Source of the DNA: JBEIFW01 sp044370695
GTDB taxonomy: Bacteria; Actinomycetota; Acidimicrobiia; Acidimicrobiales; Ilumatobacteraceae
Assembly (NCBI GenBank): GCA_044370695.1
Contig: JBILVB010000105.1
Coordinates: 1-13,718 of the forward strand
DNA: 13,718 nucleotides
Direction: 5' to 3'
This document shows positions 8,634-13,718 of the stretch, one piece after another. The notes under the pieces are model-generated. The model worked only from the letters and a program-made list of their open reading frames with translations. It was not told the DNA's origin and did no database searches. Position 1 is the first letter of the stretch. Every line of letters begins with the position of its first letter. Position numbers and translations under genes: made by a program.

Positions 8634-9917
8634 TCAACCGACGTCGAGCCGCACGAGATCGTCGAGGGTCTCGCGCCGCACCACCACCCGGGCATCGCCG
8701 TCACGCACGAACACGACGGCCGGCCGGGGCACCTTGTTGTAGTTCGACGCCATCGCATACCCGTACGCGCCGGTCACCGGGGTGGCGAGTACGTCGCCGA
8801 CCGCGAGGTCGTCGGGCACCGCCGCATCGTCGATCAACACGTCGCCCGACTCGCAGTGCTTGCCCACGAGCCGGACGATCCGCCCTCGGTCGGCTCGCGG
8901 CGCCCGAGGCAGGAAGGCCTCGTAGCCCGAGCCGTAGAGCACCGGGCGAGGATTGTCCGACATGCCGCCGTCCACCGAGACGTAGGTGCGGATCCCGGGC
9001 AGCTCCTTGACGGTGCCCACCGTGTAGAGCGTCACGGCGGCCGAGGCCACGATCGAGCGTCCCGGTTCGACACCGACACGGGCGGTGATCCCGTGGTCGG
9101 CGACGGCGCGCCGCAACGCGACCGCCCACTGCGACAACGTCGAGCCCTCCTCCCCGACCACGTACGGCACCCCGAGGCCACCGCCGATCGTGAGCTCGGG
9201 CAGAGCGAAGGTCCGGGTCGCCTCGGCCATCACCCCGAGTGCCTCGGCGAAGCTGTCGACCGCGAACACGTTCGAGCCGATGTGGCAGTGGACGCCGACG
9301 AGGCGCACCGAGGGTGACCGCAGCGCCCGCTCGACGGCCCGGGCAGCGAGGCCGGACGAGACCGTGAAGCCGAACTTCGAGTCGTCCTGCCCGGTCCGGA
9401 TGAACTCGTGGGTGTGGGCCTCGACCCCGGGGGTGAGTCGAAGGTGCACCGCCGGGGTCGGCACCCCCTCGGCGTGGAGGGCGTCGAGCCGGTCGAGTTC
9501 GTCGAAGGAATCGACGACGATCCGATGCACGCCCACCGTGCAGGCCCGTCGCAGCTCGTCGAGGGACTTGTTGTTGCCGTGGAGGACGAGTCGATCGGCC
9601 GGCACCCCGGCGGTGAGAGCGACGTGCAATTCGCCACCGGTCGCCACGTCGAGCAGGCAGCCCTCCTCGTGGGCGAGCCGGGCCATCCCCGCACACAGGA
9701 ACGCCTTGGTGGCGTAGGCGACGTTCCCCACCCCGAAGGCCCCGACGGCCTCCCGGCACCGGGCCCGCAGATGCGCCTCGTCGTAGACGAACAGCGGGGT
9801 GCCGAACTCGGCGGCCAACTCGAGCAGGTCGCACCCGCCGATCCCGAGCCGGCCGTCCGGGCCGAGCGCCGCGGTGTCGGGGAGGAGTGAGAACGGGATC
9901 GGCACCGTCGAAGGCAC
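8634..9917 (-). CDS. lysA: Diaminopimelate decarboxylase
   Basis: It decarboxylates meso-diaminopimelate to L-lysine, the last step of lysine synthesis. The protein has 427 residues, normal for LysA, with a PLP alanine-racemase-like barrel and a C-terminal beta domain. The PLP lysine is K71 in AYATKAF. HCHIGSN (210-216), the glycine loop IGGGLGVPY (244-252) and EPGRS (284-288) contact cofactor phosphate. KHCESGDVL (353-361) carries the active-site Cys supplied to the partner subunit of the dimer, and GAYGYAMASNYN (383-394) completes the substrate site. GTG 9917 has no ribosome binding site, but a TANNNT box lies 9-14 nt upstream, so the mRNA may be leaderless. In mycobacteria lysA lies between argS and hom; here it is upstream of argS, separated from it by two oppositely oriented genes. 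Confidence 0.97.
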   Translation of the reverse strand: MPSTVPIPFSLLPDTAALGPDGRLGIGGCDLLELAAEFGTPLFVYDEAHLRARCREAVGAFGVGNVAYATKAFLCAGMARLAHEEGCLLDVATGGELHVALTAGVPADRLVLHGNNKSLDELRRACTVGVHRIVVDSFDELDRLDALHAEGVPTPAVHLRLTPGVEAHTHEFIRTGQDDSKFGFTVSSGLAARAVERALRSPSVRLVGVHCHIGSNVFAVDSFAEALGVMAEATRTFALPELTIGGGLGVPYVVGEEGSTLSQWAVALRRAVADHGITARVGVEPGRSIVASAAVTLYTVGTVKELPGIRTYVSVDGGMSDNPRPVLYGSGYEAFLPRAPRADRGRIVRLVGKHCESGDVLIDDAAVPDDLAVGDVLATPVTGAYGYAMASNYNKVPRPAVVFVRDGDARVVVRRETLDDLVRLDVG

Positions 9918-9925
9918 GAGGTGCG

Positions 9926-9931
9926 AGCGTA
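9926..9931 (-). promoter_or_regulatory. Candidate -10 box for leaderless lysA
   Basis: TACGCT on the minus strand lies 8 nt before the GTG start of lysA. That places the expected transcription start at or next to the start codon. Together with the missing ribosome binding site this fits a leaderless mRNA, which is common in actinobacteria. No good -35 box is visible. It was judged by eye only. Confidence 0.3.
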
Positions 9932-9959
9932 CGCGGGTGCGTGACCGGGCGTCGGGCGC

Positions 9960-9965
9960 TACTCT
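9960..9965 (+). promoter_or_regulatory. Candidate -10 box for the tRNA-Arg gene
   Basis: TACTCT lies 10 nt upstream of the mature tRNA 5' end at 9976, so a transcript would begin a few bases before the tRNA. There is no convincing -35 at the usual spacing. It faces away from the lysA -10 box 28 bp to the left, making a compact divergent promoter region. Confidence 0.3.
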
Positions 9966-9975
9966 CTCCCGGCCC

Positions 9976-10050
9976 GCCCTCGTAGCTCAGGGGATAGAGC
10001 GTCGGCCTCCGGAGCCGTGTGCGCAGGTTCGAATCCTGCCGAGGGCACCA
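9976..10050 (+). tRNA. tRNA-Arg (anticodon CCG), CCA encoded
   Basis: It folds as a complete cloverleaf of 75 nt. The acceptor stem is GCCCTCG with CGAGGGC; the D arm is GCTC/GAGC; the anticodon loop CTCCGGA has CCG at 10009-10011; the T arm GCAGG-TTCGAAT-CCTGC is perfect. Discriminator A and the encoded CCA (10048-10050) follow. It reads the arginine codon CGG. The outermost anticodon-stem pair (27-43) is U-U as written, a mild oddity; the other four pairs are canonical. The 3' end abuts a decayed dehydratase gene on the other strand. Confidence 0.96.
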
Positions 10051-10411
10051 CCAGCAGCGGGCGAGACGAACACCATGAGCGCAGCCGGGTCGGGGACGGC
10101 CTCGTCGCGCTGCTCGTCGATCACGCGACCCTGACAACGGGTGAGGTCGCCGACGATGTTGTGGCTGCGCACCCGCACGTCGAGTCGCAGGAGCCGTCCG
10201 TGGTCGCCGATCCAGTCCGTCATCAGGTGCCCCATCCACGAGATCCGCTCCGGCCCGTAGTCGTAGGCACCCGGGACGCCGACGCCACGCGCCAGACCGC
10301 TGTCCCAGTGGACCCGTTCGGGTGGTTCGGGCACCCCGAGGTCGTTCGGGATCCCGAGCGCCGGAGCTCGTGACGGTCACCGGGCCCTTCAGCCGCTCGT
10401 CGAGCGGTCAC
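10051..10411 (-). pseudogene. Remnant of a MaoC/FAS1-like acyl dehydratase, frameshifted and truncated at the tRNA
   Basis: A strong AGGAGG (10424-10419) precedes GTG 10411, but the frame from that start (TARRAAEGPGDRH) is not meaningful. One frame over, from about 10404, the strand reads LDERLKGPVTVT, which resembles the hinge before the second hot-dog domain of two-domain FAS1-like dehydratases. From about 10352 a third frame reads IPNDLGVPEPPERVHWDSGL, then AYDYGPERISWMGHLMTDWI and a stretch with the conserved GD and Arg residues (NIVGDLTRCQGRV). This matches the family's second domain, except that about 40-50 residues between the two pieces seem to be missing. The end of the frame lacks its own stop and runs into the antisense of the tRNA. 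Such enzymes hydrate enoyl-CoA-type substrates. It follows adh by 49 bp and was probably the last gene of that operon. Sequencing error could explain a single shift but not all the damage. Confidence 0.65.
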
Positions 10412-10460
10412 GGCGGTTCCTCCTGTGTCCGGTCCGGCCTGCGTCCTGCCGGCCGAGCCC

Positions 10461-11486
10461 CTACCGGTCGAAGTCGGTGATGACGGCCCGGCCGACGTAC
10501 CGGCCGGCTTCGAGGTCGTCGAACACCGCCGCGATCTCGCTCAGCGCCGCGGTGCGACCGACGTGGCTCTTGACCCGCCCCTCGGCCGCCATGTCGACGA
10601 GTTCCCGCATGTCCTGCACGGTGCCGACGGCGGAATAGATGAGCGTGGGATCACGCCGGAAGAACTCCCACGGGTTGATCTGGAGGTTGCCCTCGCTGCT
10701 GGCGGGTATCCCGACGGCGACGAACAGCCCACCGCGCCGCAACATCTGCAGGCCGAGGTCGAAGCCGGCGAGCTTGGCCGAGAACACGAGACTGGCGTCG
10801 ACCCCGCCGAAGGCCTGTGCGGCTGCGGCGGCCTCGTCGGCCGCGAGCACCGTGTGGGCCCCGAGCGACGCCACGAACGCCAGCCGCTCCTCGCCCACGT
10901 CGACCCCGACGACCTTGTAGCCGAACGCGTTCGCGATCTGCACCGCATAGTGGCCGAGGCCGCCGGCCGCGCCGATCACTGCGATACGACGGCCGGGCAG
11001 GATGTGGTGCTTCAACAGCTTCTTGACCGCGCCGTAGGCGGTGAGGCCGCCGCAGGCAAGGGCCGCTTCCTCGTCGCCGATGTGATCGGGCAGCTTCACC
11101 AGCGATTTCGCGTAGACGCAGAACTCCTGGGAGAACGTGCCCATGATCCCCTTGGCCTGCGCGCAGTGCCGGGGGTCGCCTCGCAGGCAGTACTCGCACG
11201 CGCCGCACCAGAACCCGCCGCCGGTACCCCCGAGGCCGAGGATCACCCGGTCGCCGACCGACACGTACCGCTCCGCCCCCGGGCCGAGCGCCTCGACGAT
11301 GCCGATGCCCTCGTGGCCGAGCGGCATGCTGCTCGGCAAGCCCGCCCAGTCGCCCCGGGCGATGTGCAGGTCCGAGTGGCACACACCGGCGGAACGCATC
11401 CGCACGAACGCCTCGTCCGGGCGCGGGGTGGGTGTCGGGAGGTCCTGGATCTCGATGGATCCCTGGGCGAGCCGGGCTGCCTTCAT
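10461..11486 (-). CDS. Zinc-dependent alcohol dehydrogenase, MDR superfamily
   Basis: The 341-residue protein is a medium-chain dehydrogenase/reductase that oxidises an alcohol with NAD(P)+. Catalytic zinc ligands are C36 (SAGVCHSDLH), H58-E59 (PLGHEGIG) and probably C145 (ALACGGLTAYGA). A structural zinc site is formed by C94, C97, C100 and C108 (CGACEYCLRGDPRHC). The Rossmann fold has GAAGGLGHYAVQ (172-183), and VGVDVGEERLAF follows with an acidic residue at the end of the second strand, which favours NAD+. The substrate is not evident. AAGGAG lies 8 nt before the ATG. It sits 62 bp after the amidohydrolase and 49 bp before the dehydratase remnant, all in the same direction, so it is likely part of one catabolic operon headed by the flavin monooxygenase. 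Confidence 0.93.
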   Translation of the reverse strand: MKAARLAQGSIEIQDLPTPTPRPDEAFVRMRSAGVCHSDLHIARGDWAGLPSSMPLGHEGIGIVEALGPGAERYVSVGDRVILGLGGTGGGFWCGACEYCLRGDPRHCAQAKGIMGTFSQEFCVYAKSLVKLPDHIGDEEAALACGGLTAYGAVKKLLKHHILPGRRIAVIGAAGGLGHYAVQIANAFGYKVVGVDVGEERLAFVASLGAHTVLAADEAAAAAQAFGGVDASLVFSAKLAGFDLGLQMLRRGGLFVAVGIPASSEGNLQINPWEFFRRDPTLIYSAVGTVQDMRELVDMAAEGRVKSHVGRTAALSEIAAVFDDLEAGRYVGRAVITDFDR

Positions 11487-11548
11487 GTCGTTGCTCCTTG
11501 CGGTTCGTCGGAGGGCTCAGTGCCTCGGCGTGACGGGGAACGCCACGC

Positions 11549-12787
11549 TCACCGGGTGACCGGGAGGTTGAACACCCGGGCGGCGTTCAGGCCGATGATC
11601 TTGGCCCGGGCGTCGTCGGACAGGTGGGCCATCTGACGCTCGACGGCGGCAGCCGAGTGTGGCCAGGACCCTTCGTGGTGCGGATAGTCGTTGGCCCACA
11701 AGACGTTGTCGACGAGGTCGAAGGCCTCCACCGTGGCCAGGCCGACGTGGTCCTCCTGGAACGTGGCGAAGCACTGCCGGCGGAAGTAGTCCGAGGGCAA
11801 CTCGGGCAACTGGGGCCGGACGAAGAAGTGATGGGCCTTGTGGACGTAGTCCATCGTTTCGAGCAACCACGGCAGGAAACCGATCCCGGACTCGACGAGG
11901 CCGACGCGCAGCTGCGGATGACGTTCCAGCACCCCGGCGGCGATCAACTGCACGAGCGGTTCGATGGTGGTCTCCATCGAGTGGCACACGTAGTTGACGA
12001 CCGCCCCGCCGTCACCGGTGACGGCCCGGGGATCACGCCCGGTGGAGACGTGGAAGGTGAGCGTGAGGCCCGCCTCCTCGATCGCCGCCCACAACGGCCG
12101 GAACAGCGGGTCGTTGTACTCGAGCTTGCCCGGGGTCTTCGGGCCGTAGATCGGCGAGTTGCCCAGGCACACGCCGACCAGACCCCGTTCGGCGGCCCAC
12201 GCCACCTCCGCGAGCGCCCCGTCGAGGTCGCCGGCGGCGATCGACGCGAGCGGCAGGGTCCGACCACCGTGGTACCCGTCGGGGGAGAACTCGTCGTAGG
12301 CCCATCGGTTCCAGGCCCGGCACATCGCCATGGCGAACACCGGGTCGGGCGTGGCCCAGCACAACAAGCCCTTGGTGGGGAAGATCAGTTCGACGTCGAC
12401 GCCGTCGGCGTCCTGGTCGGCCAGCCGGCTCGCCACGTCGCGGGCGGCGGCGGTGCGGCGCCGGTCCTCGTCGTCCATGCGGGTGCCGACCTCGGCCGGT
12501 TCTGACCCGGCGCCCGACGCCGGGCCCTTCAGGCGGACGGGCGAGTTCCCCTCGGTGACGAACCATTCCGAACCGTCGTCACGGCGTTCGACCCGGGGGA
12601 GCCGATGGCGGTAGGCCGGCTCGACGTAGTCCGACAAGTAGTTGCCGGGCTCGTTGGCATGACAGTCCGACGACACGACGAACAGCTTGTGCGGATCGTC
12701 GCGACGGATGGTCCGGGACCAGCCGGTGGGACCGGGCGTGACCGCCCGCCACGCGTTGGGGGACGGGACCTGCTCCACTGCGGTCAC
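11549..12787 (-). CDS. Amidohydrolase-related protein (amidohydrolase 2 / COG2159 type)
   Basis: The protein has 412 residues and a metal-dependent TIM-barrel fold. SSDCHANEPG (39-48) is the variant of the N-terminal metal-binding motif seen in this subgroup. Further signals are TFHVSTG (H246), ERHPQLRVGLVESGIGFLPW (288-307), the aromatic/His run DYVHKAHHFF and the late Asp motif LWANDYPHHEGSWP (D367). Members hydrolyse C-N or C-O bonds or act as decarboxylases; the reaction here cannot be fixed. I chose GTG 12787 because GGAGG lies 7 nt upstream. The frame is open further upstream to 12946, but that part overlaps the end of the monooxygenase gene and reads as Arg/Pro-rich noise. It lies 32 bp after the monooxygenase and before adh. 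It might open a ring or hydrolyse an ester formed by the monooxygenase, but that is inference. Confidence 0.9.
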   Translation of the reverse strand: MTAVEQVPSPNAWRAVTPGPTGWSRTIRRDDPHKLFVVSSDCHANEPGNYLSDYVEPAYRHRLPRVERRDDGSEWFVTEGNSPVRLKGPASGAGSEPAEVGTRMDDEDRRRTAAARDVASRLADQDADGVDVELIFPTKGLLCWATPDPVFAMAMCRAWNRWAYDEFSPDGYHGGRTLPLASIAAGDLDGALAEVAWAAERGLVGVCLGNSPIYGPKTPGKLEYNDPLFRPLWAAIEEAGLTLTFHVSTGRDPRAVTGDGGAVVNYVCHSMETTIEPLVQLIAAGVLERHPQLRVGLVESGIGFLPWLLETMDYVHKAHHFFVRPQLPELPSDYFRRQCFATFQEDHVGLATVEAFDLVDNVLWANDYPHHEGSWPHSAAAVERQMAHLSDDARAKIIGLNAARVFNLPVTR

Positions 12788-12819
12788 GGCTGAACCTCCG
12801 GGGTGTCCATGGGGCGGAA

Positions 12820-13718
12820 CTATCGCATCTCGAAATCGGCGAGGCGGGGGGCGGCCATCTCGCCGACGAAGCGGTCGTGGGTGAACGTCCACGACGCCGG
12901 GACCCCCCGGGCGTCGAGGTACCAGCTGTCGCACCCGCTCGCCCACACGGTGTGCGCAGCGGCAGCACGCCGTTCGTCCTCGAAGCGCTGCGTCGCCTCC
13001 GGCGTCGGGCTCACCTCCCGGAACGCGCCGTGGCGGATGCCCTCGATCAGCTGCAGCGCATACTCGAGTTGGCGCTCGGCGATCTCGATGAGCGAGAAGT
13101 TCCCCACCGGGCCGTTGGGGCCGTTCAGGAAGAAGAGGTTCGGGAAGCCGGGCACGGTCACCGACAGGTACGCGAGAGGACCGGCGCGCCAGACCTCGTC
13201 GAGGTCGATCCCGTCACGGCCCCGCACGGTGGTGGGCCGGATGAACCGGTCGGCGCGGAACCCGGTGGCGAGCACCAGGACGTCGAGCTCGTGCAGCGTG
13301 CCGTCCGCCGTGCGGACGCCGGCCGGCTCGATCCGCTGGATACGGTCGGTCACCAGCGCCGCGTTGGGCTGCTGGATGGCCTCGTAGAAGTCGGCCGAGA
13401 CGATGAGCCGCTTGCACATCGCCCGGTAGTTCGGGGTGAGCCGGCGCCGCAGATCCGGGTCGCGGACGGTGTCGAGGTGCTCCTGGCAGCGGCGCGCGAT
13501 CTCGGCGAGGACCGGCGACTCGACGTCGATCACCGCAGCGGCCGTACCGTCGTTGAGGGCGCTGGCCATCTGTGCGATGAGCGCTTCGAGGCCGGCGGGA
13601 TCGGCCCGGAACGCCGCACGCTCGGCGGCGGTGTACTCGGGGTTGGGCGTGCCGAGCACCCACTGGGCCGTTCGCTGGAACAGCGCGAAGCGCTCGACGC
13701 GGCCCACGAGCGCTGCGG
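12820..13718 (-). CDS. Flavin-containing monooxygenase, Baeyer-Villiger type, C-terminal part (runs off the right edge)
   Basis: About 299 residues of the C-terminal half are visible; the FAD-binding N-terminus lies beyond the window. The frame stays open to the edge (AALVGRVERF before FALFQRTAQWV), so the GTG at 13707 is not the true start. FQRTAQWV (17-24 from that GTG) is the classic segment after the NADPH-binding fold in class B monooxygenases. VLATGFRADRFIRP holds the conserved ATG motif that links the domains, and PNLFFLNGPNGPVGNFSLIE is typical of Baeyer-Villiger enzymes and their relatives. DSWYLDARGVPASWTF near the end matches the family C-terminus. Such enzymes insert oxygen next to a carbonyl, giving an ester or lactone, or oxidise N or S atoms. 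It is followed after 32 bp by the amidohydrolase and then by adh. Confidence 0.92.
   Translation of the reverse strand, partial: AALVGRVERFALFQRTAQWVLGTPNPEYTAAERAAFRADPAGLEALIAQMASALNDGTAAAVIDVESPVLAEIARRCQEHLDTVRDPDLRRRLTPNYRAMCKRLIVSADFYEAIQQPNAALVTDRIQRIEPAGVRTADGTLHELDVLVLATGFRADRFIRPTTVRGRDGIDLDEVWRAGPLAYLSVTVPGFPNLFFLNGPNGPVGNFSLIEIAERQLEYALQLIEGIRHGAFREVSPTPEATQRFEDERRAAAAHTVWASGCDSWYLDARGVPASWTFTHDRFVGEMAAPRLADFEMR

Noticed and set aside
8701..10380. Minus-strand open frame of 559 codons running over tRNA-Arg and lysA
   Set aside because: Out of frame with lysA and Arg/Pro-rich throughout; the GRIRTC-like segment is antisense tRNA, a well-known spurious translation.
12788..12946. 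Amidohydrolase start at 12946
   Set aside because: The extra 53 residues are Arg/Pro-rich and lie inside the monooxygenase gene; GTG 12787 has GGAGG.

Overview
This is a 13.7 kb stretch of very GC-rich chromosome from an actinobacterium. The deep-branching class Acidimicrobiia is my best guess, but that is an inference. The evidence is the strong GC codon bias, frequent GTG starts, a Rho with a long disordered N-terminal insert, and a gene order matching the actinobacterial block (argS, lysA, hom, thrC, thrB, rho, rpmE, prfA).

Left part, positions 1-7135, all on the minus strand. Read in the direction of transcription, the order is argS, hom, thrC, rho, rpmE, then an unrecognised gene that runs off the left edge. 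hom and thrC are 2 bp apart and carry out steps from aspartate semialdehyde toward threonine. Homoserine kinase (thrB), which should lie between thrC and rho, is absent. The 134 bp there hold a probable rho promoter and a strong hairpin. The threonine synthase is the long yeast/E. coli-type enzyme rather than the short mycobacterial form.

Middle, 7170-8615, plus strand. A GNAT acetyltransferase and a lipoprotein with a Thr/Pro/Ala-rich stalk sit between argS and lysA, facing the other way. They break what would otherwise be one co-directional lysA-argS-hom-thrC block. lysA (8634-9917, minus strand) makes lysine from meso-diaminopimelate. Its start region lies back to back with a tRNA-Arg(CCG) gene on the plus strand.

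Right part, 10051-13718, minus strand. This is an apparent catabolic operon: a flavin monooxygenase of Baeyer-Villiger type (cut by the right edge), an amidohydrolase-2 family enzyme, a two-zinc alcohol dehydrogenase, and the decayed remains of a MaoC/FAS1-like acyl dehydratase. The remnant keeps a strong ribosome binding site, but it is frameshifted, internally deleted and runs into the tRNA 3' end without a stop of its own. The intact genes suggest oxidation of an alcohol or ketone substrate; the substrate cannot be read from the sequence.

I found no CRISPR array, insertion sequence, phage gene or defence system. The window is mostly core housekeeping with a small accessory right end. The points most worth checking are the pseudogene-tRNA junction, the rho leader and N-terminal repeat, the missing thrB with its class-switched thrC, and the unknown gene after rpmE.
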